Source: an uncultured Alphaproteobacteria bacterium
Lineage (GTDB): Bacteria; Pseudomonadota; Alphaproteobacteria; HIMB59; GCA-002718135
DNA: 64,000 nucleotides
Assembly (NCBI GenBank): GCA_902521325.1
Contig: CABYRE010000005.1
Span: 1-64,000 of the forward strand
Reading direction: 5' to 3'
Shown here: in pieces, positions 49,004 through 58,267 of the stretch
Position numbering within the stretch: position 1 is the first letter of the stretch
Layout: each line of letters begins with the position of its first letter
Position numbers and translations under genes: made by a program
Notes under the pieces: generated by a model
What the model was told of the DNA's origin: nothing
What the model saw: the letters and a program-made list of their open reading frames with translations, nothing else
The model's database searches: none

Positions 49004-49624
49004 ATGACAAAAAGACATAGCGCTAAATACAAAATTGATAGAAGGTTAGGAGTAAATTTGTGGGGTAGACCTAAAAGCCCCTTTAATAGAAGAAACTCTA
49101 AGCCTGGTCAGCACGGTGTACAGGGTCAAAGAAAAAAACTATCAGATTATGGTAACCAATTATTTGCTAAGCAAAAATTAAAATTTTATTATGGTGATCT
49201 GACTGAAAGACAATTTAGAAATATTTTTAAAAAAGCCTCTAATATTAAAGGTGATACGAGTCAGATTTTAATTGAACTTTTAGAAAGAAGATTGGATGCT
49301 ACAGTCTACAGGATGAAATTTGTACCTACAATTTTTTCAGCAAGACAATTAGTTAATCATGGTCATGTAAAAGTTAATGGAAAAAGAGTTAATATACCAT
49401 CTTATAGTGTCAGTGATGGAGATGAAATCTCAATAAGAGATAAAAGTAAAGAAATTAACTTAGTTGTAGAATCAGTTAGTTCTCAAGAAAGAGAAATTCC
49501 AGAATATCTAGAAGTGGATATAAAAGAGTTGAAAGGTCGCTTTTTAAGAGCACCTCTAATTCATGATGTTCCTTATCCTGTAACAATGGAACCAAATTTA
49601 GTTATTGAGTATTATTCAAGATAA
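49004..49624 (+). CDS. rpsD: 30S ribosomal protein S4
   Basis: [73 protein letters not shown]. Confidence 0.98.
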   Translation: MTKRHSAKYKIDRRLGVNLWGRPKSPFNRRNSKPGQHGVQGQRKKLSDYGNQLFAKQKLKFYYGDLTERQFRNIFKKASNIKGDTSQILIELLERRLDATVYRMKFVPTIFSARQLVNHGHVKVNGKRVNIPSYSVSDGDEISIRDKSKEINLVVESVSSQEREIPEYLEVDIKELKGRFLRAPLIHDVPYPVTMEPNLVIEYYSR

Positions 49625-50501
49625 TTTCTTTTTTATAGCTATCATAAATATAGATTATTATTGCTATCCAAATAATTATAAAAGATGCTAATTTAATTTG
49701 TAAAATTTCTTCATTAAGAATAAATACTGAAGTTATAAAATGAAATGTTGGTGCTAGATAAAATAAAACTCCAGCAAGACCTAATTGAATAAATTTTAAG
49801 CCCAAGTTAAAAAAAAATAATGGAAAAATTGTTACAGCTCCTGTTAGAATTAAAAATAATGATGTCTTCAAATCAATACTGAAGATACTATTTTCATTTT
49901 GCCAAAATAAATATATTAAATATGGTATAGATATTAAAGATATTATAAAAGTTTCATAAAGTAAACCAATTGAAGGGTTAACATTAACTTGTTTTCTTAA
50001 TAATCCATATACTGCCCATGAGGTTCCAATCCAAATTATTAGGAATGGAAATTGATTTAAATTAATAAACAAAAATAATATTCCTGAAAACATAAGACAT
50101 ACAGATATAAATTTAGGTTTAGTTATTTTCTCATTTAAAAAAAAATAACCAAGAACAATACTGATCATTGGAGTAATAAAATAACCCATTGATGCATCCT
50201 GAACTCTTTCTTGCCCGACAGAATAAATAAAACCTGACCAATTACCTGCAATAAGAAAAGATGTAATTGTTAAAATAAAAATTTTTTTTCTAAATTTGAA
50301 TATTTCAATAAAATCATTTATGTTTGAAATCACTATTAATAATAAGAATAAAAAAATAAATGACCAGAAGCCTCTATGAGCTACCACTTCAATAGTCTCA
50401 ACGTGATTTAGTTCATTAAAAAAAAGAGGTTGTGGAAGTCCCCAAAAAATTGCTGCAATACAGGAAAATATTACACCTTTAGAAAATTTATTATTTAACA
50501 A
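49602..50501 (-). CDS. rarD: EamA/RarD-type transporter
   Basis: [79 protein letters not shown]. Confidence 0.88.
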   Translation of the reverse strand: MLNNKFSKGVIFSCIAAIFWGLPQPLFFNELNHVETIEVVAHRGFWSFIFLFLLLIVISNINDFIEIFKFRKKIFILTITSFLIAGNWSGFIYSVGQERVQDASMGYFITPMISIVLGYFFLNEKITKPKFISVCLMFSGILFLFINLNQFPFLIIWIGTSWAVYGLLRKQVNVNPSIGLLYETFIISLISIPYLIYLFWQNENSIFSIDLKTSLFLILTGAVTIFPLFFFNLGLKFIQLGLAGVLFYLAPTFHFITSVFILNEEILQIKLASFIIIWIAIIIYIYDSYKKEIILNNTQ

Positions 50502-50502
50502 A

Positions 50503-50844
50503 CTAGGATGGGTTTACGTCTATTCCATTTGTATTGAATAATTCTAATAATTCACCACTTTCAAACATTTCAGTTATAATATCACACCCACCTATAAATT
50601 CTTTCTTAACATAAAGTTGTGGTATGGTTGGCCAGTTAGAGTATGTTTTAATACCTTCTCTCATTTCGTCACTCTCTAAGACATTTACACTCCCAAATTT
50701 AACACCTACTTTATTTAATATTTCAACTACTCTTGCAGAAAATCCACACATTGGAAACACAGGGGTGCCCTTCATGAAAAGCATTACATCATTTGAGTTA
50801 ATTTCATTTTCTATATTTTGAGATACATGGTCGTTATTATTCAT
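50503..50844 (-). CDS. grxD: Monothiol glutaredoxin, Grx4 family
   Basis: VMLFMKGTPVFPMCGFSARVVEIL; NWPTIPQLYVKKEFIGGCDIITEMFESGEL. Confidence 0.95.
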   Translation of the reverse strand: MNNNDHVSQNIENEINSNDVMLFMKGTPVFPMCGFSARVVEILNKVGVKFGSVNVLESDEMREGIKTYSNWPTIPQLYVKKEFIGGCDIITEMFESGELLELFNTNGIDVNPS

Positions 50845-50846
50845 TA

Positions 50847-51077
50847 TTACTCCGATACAGTTTTTAGCTTAAGTGCGTGCAAATCACTACCCATTTTACC
50901 ATTAAAAGCATCATAAACCATCTTATGTTGTTCTACTCTTGTTTTTCCTGAAAATGATTTTGATATTACAGTAGCGCTGTAATGATCGCCATCTCCTTTA
51001 AGATCTTCAATTTCAACAGTTGCATCTGGTATAGCTTCTTTAATAAATTGCTCAATTTGTTCAACGGTCATTGGCAT
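50847..51077 (-). CDS. BolA family protein
   Basis: IKEAIPDATVEIEDLKGDGDHYSATVISKSFSGKTRVEQHKMVYDAF; adjacent to Grx4. Confidence 0.93.
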   Translation of the reverse strand: MPMTVEQIEQFIKEAIPDATVEIEDLKGDGDHYSATVISKSFSGKTRVEQHKMVYDAFNGKMGSDLHALKLKTVSE

Positions 51078-51114
51078 AACTATAAAATAGTTCAGATATT
51101 AATAAAAATAAAGA

Positions 51115-52407
51115 CTATTTAATTTTATTTTTAAAAATCCAATCTATTTTCTTTAGATCTTTATCATCTTTAATGATTTTCACGATTTCTTTTGAATTTA
51201 ATATTTTATTTAATTCTTTATTTTTTTGAAAAACTTGGGAAAAATTCTTATTATTATTCCATGTTTCCATGGCACTTTCTTGAACAATTTTATAAGCTTG
51301 TTGTCTTTTCAGTCCTTTTTCAATTAATTTTAACATAATATTGTGAGTTCTATGTAAGCCACCAAGCATATTCAAATTTTTCAACATATTTTTTGGATAG
51401 ACTTTTAAATTCTTTATAATTCCATTTAAACGATTCAGAGCAAAATCAGTTGCAATTGTAATATCTGGCGTCATAATTCTTTCAACACTTGAATGACTAA
51501 TATCTCTCTCATGCCAGAGTACGACATTTTCAAGAGAGGGCATTACACCACTTCTAACATACCTTGAGATACCTGTTAAGTTCTCACTAAGTACTGGATT
51601 TCGTTTGTGAGGCATTGCAGAAGAACCTTTTTGATTAGAAGAAAAACTTTCTTCAACTTCTAATACTTCTGTTTTTTGTAAATTTCGAATTTCCACAGCA
51701 AATCTTTCTATAGAAGATGCTAAAATTCCTAATACAGAGAAAAAATATGCATGTCTATCTCTTGGTATTACTTGAGTTGATATATCTTCTGAATTTAGCT
51801 TAAGTTTTTTTGCTACATAATCTTGAACTCTTGGGTCTATAGAATTAAATGTGCCAACAGGTCCAGAAATAGCACAAACAGATATTTCATCAATTGCCTG
51901 ATCAAGTCTTTCTAAATTTCTTTTAAACTCAAAATAAAAGGAAGATAATTTTAATCCAAAAGTAATAGGTTCAGCATGTATCCCATGACTTCTTCCAATC
52001 ATTAATGTGTCTTTATATTTTTTAGATTTAATTTTTAAACTTTGAATACATTCTACTAAACTTTTTCTTATTATTTCTGAGGTTTGCTTTAGTTGTACAG
52101 AAAATGAAGTATCAATAATATCACTTGATGTTACACCAAAATGAAAATACTTTGATGAGTCGCCAATATATTTGCTTACATTATTAATATAAGCAACGAC
52201 ATCATGTTTTGTTTCTTTTTCAATTTTTTCTATTTCTTTAACATTAAATTTTGCTTTATTTCTTATTTCTTTTGAAGCTTTTTTAGGAATAACGCCGAGC
52301 ATTGCTTGTTTTTCTGCAATCAAACACTCAATCTCTGTCCAAATTGTAAATTTATTTTCTAATGACCAAATCTTTTCAATTTTAGGTCTATTATATCTAG
52401 GTATCAT
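51115..52407 (-). CDS. purB: Adenylosuccinate lyase
   Basis: MIPRYNRPKIEKIWSLENKF; FHFGVTSSDIIDTSFSVQL; GRSHGIHAEPITFG; GSSAMPHKRNP. Confidence 0.96.
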   Translation of the reverse strand: MIPRYNRPKIEKIWSLENKFTIWTEIECLIAEKQAMLGVIPKKASKEIRNKAKFNVKEIEKIEKETKHDVVAYINNVSKYIGDSSKYFHFGVTSSDIIDTSFSVQLKQTSEIIRKSLVECIQSLKIKSKKYKDTLMIGRSHGIHAEPITFGLKLSSFYFEFKRNLERLDQAIDEISVCAISGPVGTFNSIDPRVQDYVAKKLKLNSEDISTQVIPRDRHAYFFSVLGILASSIERFAVEIRNLQKTEVLEVEESFSSNQKGSSAMPHKRNPVLSENLTGISRYVRSGVMPSLENVVLWHERDISHSSVERIMTPDITIATDFALNRLNGIIKNLKVYPKNMLKNLNMLGGLHRTHNIMLKLIEKGLKRQQAYKIVQESAMETWNNNKNFSQVFQKNKELNKILNSKEIVKIIKDDKDLKKIDWIFKNKIK

Positions 52408-52416
52408 TTAATCTAC

Positions 52417-53211
52417 TTATACATCCTTTATTGGAAAAGCTGTATTATTTTTAGATAATGTAAATATTTCATTTCCTTCTTCTGTTATTCCAATTGTATG
52501 CTCGAATTGAGCAGATAAAGATTTATCTTTTGTTACAGCTGTCCATCCATCATTTAGTATTTTTGTTTGCCACCCACCTAAATTAATCATTGGTTCAATT
52601 GTTAAAAACATTCCAGGTTCTAACATAGGTCCCTCACCTGGTTCTCCAAAGTGTAAAACACTAGGTGGAGTATGAAATTCTTTTCCAATTCCATGACCAC
52701 AAAAATCTCTTACTACAGAATAACCTTTTCCTTCAGCAAGTTTCTGAATTTTATTTCCAATATCACCAATATGCTTACCAGGTTTAGCTTCACTAATACC
52801 AATTAATAAAGATTCATAAGTTGTTTTTAAAAATTCATAATTTTTTTTATTTGTCTTGCCTGCTACAAACATTCTGGAACTATCACCATGCCAACCATTT
52901 AGAATAACTGTTACATCTACATTTACTATATCACCATCAGATAGAATTTTTCTTTCAGAAGGAATTCCATGACAAACAACATGATTTACAGATGTACAAA
53001 CTGATTTTGGGAAACCTTTATAATTTAAAGGAGCAGGTATTGCTTTATTTTGAATAATTTGATCATGACATATGTCATTTATTTCTTGAGTACATATTCC
53101 TGGAGCAATCTTTTCACTTAAAGAATCTAGAACATCAGCAGCTAAAGAACCAGCCTCCCTCATGCCCTCAAAATCTTTTTTCGTATGTATTGGGATATTG
53201 TTGTTTCTCAT
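52417..53211 (-). CDS. map: Methionine aminopeptidase type I
   Basis: GFPKSVCTSVNHVVCHGIPSE; GDIVNVDVTVILNGWHGDSSRMF; FCGHGIGKEFHTPPSVLHF. Confidence 0.96.
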   Translation of the reverse strand: MRNNNIPIHTKKDFEGMREAGSLAADVLDSLSEKIAPGICTQEINDICHDQIIQNKAIPAPLNYKGFPKSVCTSVNHVVCHGIPSERKILSDGDIVNVDVTVILNGWHGDSSRMFVAGKTNKKNYEFLKTTYESLLIGISEAKPGKHIGDIGNKIQKLAEGKGYSVVRDFCGHGIGKEFHTPPSVLHFGEPGEGPMLEPGMFLTIEPMINLGGWQTKILNDGWTAVTKDKSLSAQFEHTIGITEEGNEIFTLSKNNTAFPIKDV

Positions 53212-53268
53212 TTAAAAAATAATTACTTACGATTAATAAATAATATATAGAAAATATCAATTAATCAT

Positions 53269-54015
53269 ATGAGTTCTTTTACTGCAGGTGTTATTGTTAT
53301 TGGTGATGAAATACTTTCTGGTAGAACTCAAGATACAAACTCAAATTATATTGCAAAAAAATTATTAGAAGCTGGTATTAAGTTAGAAGAAGTTATTGTT
53401 ATTCAGGATGATAAAAAAACAATAATAGAAAATGTTTTAAAATATAGCTCAAAATATTCTTATGTTTTTACTACTGGAGGAATTGGACCAACTCATGATG
53501 ATATAACTTCAGAAAGTATATCTGAAGCCTTTAATTTACAATATGAAACAAATAAAATGGCTTTTGAGATTCTTGAAAATTATTATCCAAAAGGTGAATT
53601 TAATGAAAGTAGGCAAAGAATGGCCAAAATGCCATATGGTTCAGAGCTTATTTTAAATCCTATGACTGCTGCACCTGGATTTATTGTAAAAAATATTTAT
53701 GTTTTACCCGGTGTGCCAGAAATAATGCAAGTTATGTTTGAGGAATTATTGAAAAAAATTAAAAAAGGTAACCCCAAACTTGTTACAACAATTAATACTA
53801 ATTTATACGAAAGTAAAATTGCAAAAAATTTAAAAAATATTCAAAACAATTATATAAATGCATCAATCGGTAGTTACCCATATTTTAATCTTGCAGCTAA
53901 AACAGGTGGTGTTAACATAGTTGTTTCATCATGGGATATGAAATCTATCCAACCAATAGTTGATGATATAACTAAGATGATTGAATTAAATGGTGGAAAA
54001 AGTTCTATAGTTTGA
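53269..54015 (+). CDS. Molybdopterin-binding (MoaB/CinA N-terminal-like) domain protein
   Basis: GVIVIGDEILSGRTQDTNSNYIAKKL; VFTTGGIGPTHDDITSESI; APGFIVKNIYVLPGVPEIMQ. Confidence 0.92.
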   Translation: MSSFTAGVIVIGDEILSGRTQDTNSNYIAKKLLEAGIKLEEVIVIQDDKKTIIENVLKYSSKYSYVFTTGGIGPTHDDITSESISEAFNLQYETNKMAFEILENYYPKGEFNESRQRMAKMPYGSELILNPMTAAPGFIVKNIYVLPGVPEIMQVMFEELLKKIKKGNPKLVTTINTNLYESKIAKNLKNIQNNYINASIGSYPYFNLAAKTGGVNIVVSSWDMKSIQPIVDDITKMIELNGGKSSIV

Positions 54016-54030
54016 TATTAATCCAAAATA

Positions 54031-54115
54031 GGCCTCGTGGTGGAATGGTAGACACAAAGGACTTAAAATCCTTGCCCTTTTGGGAGTGCCGGTTCAAGTC
54101 CGGCCGAGGCTACCA
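54031..54115 (+). tRNA. tRNA-Leu (anticodon UAA), CCA encoded
   Basis: GGCCTCG/CGAGGCT acceptor, anticodon stem-loop AAGGA-CTTAAAA-TCCTT, long variable arm, GGTTCAAGTCC T arm. Confidence 0.95.
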
Positions 54116-54126
54116 ATATATAAATT

Positions 54127-54501
54127 ATGTTTGCTTTTATTACCATTGGAACAAATAATTTAAAAAAATCATCTTCATTTTATAGTAAAATTTTAAAACC
54201 TCTAAAAATTAAAAAAATTTTATCTCATAATCGTTATTATGGTTATGCTAAAAAAGAAACTCCTAAAAAAATAGAATTATACTTGATTAGACCTCATAAC
54301 AAAAAAAAAGCAACCATAGGAAATGGTACAATGATTACATTTAAAGCTAATTCTAAAAAAACTGTTAATGAATTTTATAAAATTGGAATTAGTCTTGGAG
54401 CAAAAGATGAAGGAATGCCTGGGCCTAGACATGGTAAAGATTATTATGCATATTTAAGGGATTTAGATGGCAACAAGATTTGTATTTTTAAAAAAATTTG
54501 A
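54127..54501 (+). CDS. VOC/glyoxalase-bleomycin-resistance family protein
   Basis: FITIGTNNLKKSSSFYSKILKPLKI...RHGKDYYAYLRDLDGNKICIF. Confidence 0.88.
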   Translation: MFAFITIGTNNLKKSSSFYSKILKPLKIKKILSHNRYYGYAKKETPKKIELYLIRPHNKKKATIGNGTMITFKANSKKTVNEFYKIGISLGAKDEGMPGPRHGKDYYAYLRDLDGNKICIFKKI

Positions 54502-54503
54502 TC

Positions 54504-55262
54504 TTAAAAATTAAATTGTTCATTCAAAATTTTATCTTCAATAGAGTGTTTACTATCGAACAATACAGTACATTTATTTTCATCTGAAGAAACAATATTG
54601 ACTCTACTAATATCTCTAAATTCAACATTGTCTGCAGTTACGCTAGATGAGCGTTCATCATTATTTAACACTTCAAAATCAATTTTACTAATTTCAGATA
54701 ACAGAGCACCTCTCCATCTCCTTGGTCTAAAGGCACTGATTGGAGTTAATGCAAGTATATTTGAGTCTAAAGGTAGAATACTGCCATGAGCGGATAGATT
54801 ATAAGCTGTACTTCCAGCTGATGTAGATAACAAAACTCCATCACATATCAATTCTTCCATTTTTACTTTCTCATTTATCTTGATTTTAATTTTTGATGCC
54901 AAATGAGTCTGTCTCATAAGAGAAACTTCATTATATGCATATGCCTCAAAGATTTCATTATTAACACTTTGTGCAGTCATTTTTAATGGTTTAAAAGTAG
55001 ATTTTTTAGCATTGGTAATCATGTCATTTAAATTTTCATTACTAAGATTATTCATTAAAAACCCAATTGAACCAAAGTTTATTCCAAAAAATGGTTTGTT
55101 TAGTTGATTAAAATTATGAAGTGATTTTAAAAGCAATCCATCGCCTCCAATTGGAATAATGTAGTCGGCATCTTCCACAGAATTTTGTCCAAATAATTCT
55201 GTTAGTTTTTTTTCTGTATTTTTTGCCTCAGGATTGTTTGATGATAAAAAATGAAATTTCAT
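54504..55262 (-). CDS. nadK: NAD kinase
   Basis: IIPIGGDGLLLKSLH; FGINFGSIGFLMN; GVLLSTSAGSTAYNLSAHGSILPLDSNILALTPISAFRPRRW. Confidence 0.94.
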   Translation of the reverse strand: MKFHFLSSNNPEAKNTEKKLTELFGQNSVEDADYIIPIGGDGLLLKSLHNFNQLNKPFFGINFGSIGFLMNNLSNENLNDMITNAKKSTFKPLKMTAQSVNNEIFEAYAYNEVSLMRQTHLASKIKIKINEKVKMEELICDGVLLSTSAGSTAYNLSAHGSILPLDSNILALTPISAFRPRRWRGALLSEISKIDFEVLNNDERSSSVTADNVEFRDISRVNIVSSDENKCTVLFDSKHSIEDKILNEQFNF

Positions 55263-56254
55263 TATCCACCTGTTACGTTCATATGTCTTTTCATATATTT
55301 ATTAATTTTTTCTCCAATCATAAAATCATGTTGTTTTGGTTTAATATTAAGAGCAAACTTAATTTTTTCTTTTATATAATCATCACTATAATCTTTTCTC
55401 ATTATTTCTCTAAAATCAACAAAGTCATTCTGACCAAGGCACATAAAAAGTTTACCAGTGCTTGATATTCTTACTCTATTGCAAGAGGCACAAAAATTAT
55501 TTGTTAAAGGACTTATAAACCCAATTTTATTAGACACCAAATCACTAGTATAAAATCTAGCTGGACCTCCAGTACTGTAATCAATTTTCGAAAATTTATA
55601 TATTTTGTCTAGTTTTTCAAAAGTGTCAGATAGTGAGATAAACTGATATTCTCTCGATATATCAGTTTCTTCCATTGGCATTACTTCAATAAATGTAAGA
55701 TCAATTTTTTTATTACTAGACCAATTAATTAATTCTTCAATTTCATTTTCATTAAAATCTTTAATTACTACAGTATTAATTTTTATTTTTATATTGGCAT
55801 CAAGTGCTTCATTAATTCCATCAAAAACTTTTTCAATATTTCCAAATCTTGTTATTTTATTATATTTTTCAGGATTAATTGTATCTAGAGAAACATTAAT
55901 CCTATCAACGCCATTTAGCTTAAGTTGTTTTGCATATTTTTTTAATAATGTGCCATTTGTTGTGAGTGTTATTTCCTTTAGATTTGTTTCTTTTTTTTTG
56001 GTATTAAGTTTCCCGATTAATTTTATAATATCATTTCTTACCAAAGGTTCTCCTCCAGTTAATCTAATTTTTTCAACTCCGAGTTCTATAAAGTTGTCAC
56101 ACAATCTTTCAATTTCTTCTAAAGTGAGTATGTCTTTTCGTGGGAGAAATTGCATTTTTTCTTTCATACAATAAACACATCTCAGATCGCATCTATCTGT
56201 AACAGATACTCTTAGATAATTTACTTTTCTTAAATATTGATCAATTAGTTGCAT
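55262..56254 (-). CDS. moaA: GTP 3',8-cyclase
   Basis: YLRVSVTDRCDLRCVYCMKEKMQFLPR radical SAM; NNFCASCNRVRISSTGKLFMCLG; C-terminal Gly-Gly. Confidence 0.96.
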   Translation of the reverse strand: MQLIDQYLRKVNYLRVSVTDRCDLRCVYCMKEKMQFLPRKDILTLEEIERLCDNFIELGVEKIRLTGGEPLVRNDIIKLIGKLNTKKKETNLKEITLTTNGTLLKKYAKQLKLNGVDRINVSLDTINPEKYNKITRFGNIEKVFDGINEALDANIKIKINTVVIKDFNENEIEELINWSSNKKIDLTFIEVMPMEETDISREYQFISLSDTFEKLDKIYKFSKIDYSTGGPARFYTSDLVSNKIGFISPLTNNFCASCNRVRISSTGKLFMCLGQNDFVDFREIMRKDYSDDYIKEKIKFALNIKPKQHDFMIGEKINKYMKRHMNVTGG

Positions 56255-56438
56255 TTATATTAATTATTTTTAATTCAACTTCTCTAGGGTTAATAGTTTT
56301 TTTTCCAACATTTTCAAAATTTATTGTAACGATATTGTTAATACATGATTGCACTTGACCAATTCCCCATTCTTTTTCTTTGCTGACATTTACAACAAAA
56401 GTACCTGGTGTAAGATCACCTATATAAAAATCTGACAT
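56241..56438 (-). CDS. DUF3553 domain protein
   Basis: TPGTFVVNVSKEKEWGIGQVQSCINNIVTINFENVGKKTIN. Confidence 0.8.
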   Translation of the reverse strand: MSDFYIGDLTPGTFVVNVSKEKEWGIGQVQSCINNIVTINFENVGKKTINPREVELKIININATN

Positions 56439-56447
56439 TAAAAAAAA

Positions 56448-56855
56448 TTAACTTATTCTTTTTTCTGCTTTTTCATGCATTTCTTGAGCCTCTAAACTCA
56501 ATGTTGCAACTGGTCTTGCTTCTAATCTTTTGATACTGATTGGATCACCTGTTTCATCACAATAACCATATGAACCATCTTCAATTCTTTGAAGGGCGGC
56601 ATCAATTTTATTAATTAGTTTTCTTTCTCTATCTCTAGTTCTAAGTTCGAAAGATCTATCTATTTCTTCAGATGCTCTATCAGTTATGTCAGGTTTTGTT
56701 TCATTCTCATTCTGAAGATTATTTAAAGTCTGAGATGATTCCTTGAGTAAATCTTTTTTCCAACTTACTAATTTTTGCCTAAAATATTCTTTCATTTTGG
56801 CATTCATGAATTTTTCTTTCTGAGTTGGTTTATAATTTTTAGGTAATTTAGTCAT
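56448..56855 (-). CDS. dksA: RNA polymerase-binding protein DksA
   Basis: KEYFRQKLVSWKKDLL; DRASEEIDRSFELRTRDRERKLINKIDAALQRIEDGSYGYCDETGDPISIKRLEARP; start trimmed to MTKLPKNYKPT. Confidence 0.94.
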   Translation of the reverse strand: MTKLPKNYKPTQKEKFMNAKMKEYFRQKLVSWKKDLLKESSQTLNNLQNENETKPDITDRASEEIDRSFELRTRDRERKLINKIDAALQRIEDGSYGYCDETGDPISIKRLEARPVATLSLEAQEMHEKAEKRIS

Positions 56856-56969
56856 AATTTTAAAACGGTGCTGATTTATCAAATGATTTTATTTATTCAA
56901 GCAATATTGAAATTTTATTAATTATAAATAATTCATATTTTTCAATATGTTAATCAAATTTTCATAAAA

Positions 56970-56984
56970 GAACAAAAATAGAAC
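56970..56984 (+). promoter_or_regulatory. LexA/SOS box upstream of recA (GAAC-N7-GAAC)
   Basis: GAACAAAAATAGAAC 86 nt upstream of recA ATG; a third GAAC follows at 56996-56999. Confidence 0.75.
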
Positions 56985-57069
56985 TTTTAAAAATAGAACA
57001 AAGCGTGTACAAGTAAACATCATTTGCAAGAATCTTAATAAAAACATAGGAAATTAATGGAGAAATTTA

Positions 57070-58182
57070 ATGTCTCAAGCTAAATTAAAAGTAGTAAATA
57101 ACGAAAATTCAATGGATAAAGAAAACAGAAGTAAGTCTCTAGAAGCCGCTGTAAGCCTTATAGAGAAAAATTATGGAAAAGGCTCAATAATGAAATTGGG
57201 CTCTAAAACAAACGTAGATATTGAAGCAATATCTACCGGTTCATTAGGACTTGATATAGCTCTTGGTATTGGAGGAGTTCCAAAGGGGAGAATTATTGAA
57301 ATTTATGGACCTGAAAGTTCTGGTAAAACTACTTTAGCTACTCATATTGTTGCAGAGTCACAAAAACAAGGCGGTAATTGCGCATTTATAGATGCAGAGC
57401 ACGCTCTAGATCCAGCATATGCAAAGAAACTAGGTGTAAATTTAGAAGAATTATTAATCTCTCAGCCTGATACAGGAGAACAAGGTTTAGAAATTGCTGA
57501 TTCTTTGATTAAATCTGGAGGTATTGATGTGCTAGTTATTGACTCAGTTGCGGCACTTGTACCAAGAGCTGAATTAGAAGGCGATATGGGAGATTCATTA
57601 CCTGGTTTACAAGCTAGATTAATGAGTCAGGCTTTAAGAAAACTCACAAGTTCTATTGCTCAATCAAACACTCTAGTTGTATTCATAAATCAGCTTAGAA
57701 TGAAAATTGGCGTTATGTTTGGCAGCCCTGAGACAACTACAGGTGGTAATGCTTTAAAATTTTATTCTTCTGTTAGAATGGACATTAGAAGAATTGGTGC
57801 AATAAAAGATAAAGATGAAATCATTGGAAATCAAACTAGAGTTAAGATAGTTAAAAACAAAGTCGCGCCTCCATTCAAAGTTGTTGAATTTGATATAATG
57901 TACGGAGAGGGGATATCTAAATTAGGTGAATTAGTTGATTTAGGTGTCAAAGCAGAAATTATTGATAAATCTGGATCATGGTTTGCTTACAAAAATACTA
58001 AAATAGGACAAGGTAGAGAAAACGTTAAAAACTTTCTTAATGACAATCCCACTATAGCTAAAGAAATTGAAAATCAAATTCTGCAAAATGCTGGAATAGT
58101 TGAAAAAGCTATGATGGAAGGAAAAGTAGAGAATAAAGAAAAAGAAAAAGAAGCCAAAGAAGCTGAAGAAATAAAAGAATAG
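57070..58182 (+). CDS. recA: Recombinase RecA
   Basis: [48 protein letters not shown]. Confidence 0.99.
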   Translation: MSQAKLKVVNNENSMDKENRSKSLEAAVSLIEKNYGKGSIMKLGSKTNVDIEAISTGSLGLDIALGIGGVPKGRIIEIYGPESSGKTTLATHIVAESQKQGGNCAFIDAEHALDPAYAKKLGVNLEELLISQPDTGEQGLEIADSLIKSGGIDVLVIDSVAALVPRAELEGDMGDSLPGLQARLMSQALRKLTSSIAQSNTLVVFINQLRMKIGVMFGSPETTTGGNALKFYSSVRMDIRRIGAIKDKDEIIGNQTRVKIVKNKVAPPFKVVEFDIMYGEGISKLGELVDLGVKAEIIDKSGSWFAYKNTKIGQGRENVKNFLNDNPTIAKEIENQILQNAGIVEKAMMEGKVENKEKEKEAKEAEEIKE

Positions 58183-58201
58183 TAAATATTATTTTTGTCT
58201 G

Positions 58202-58229
58202 GCGCCTATTAAAAAATAGGCGCTTTTTT
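58202..58229 (+). terminator. Rho-independent terminator after recA
   Basis: GCGCCTATT-AAAA-AATAGGCGC followed by TTTTTT. Confidence 0.93.
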
Positions 58230-58267
58230 ATTTAGACAATAGAGTTTTCAAGTTATAATACCTTTTC

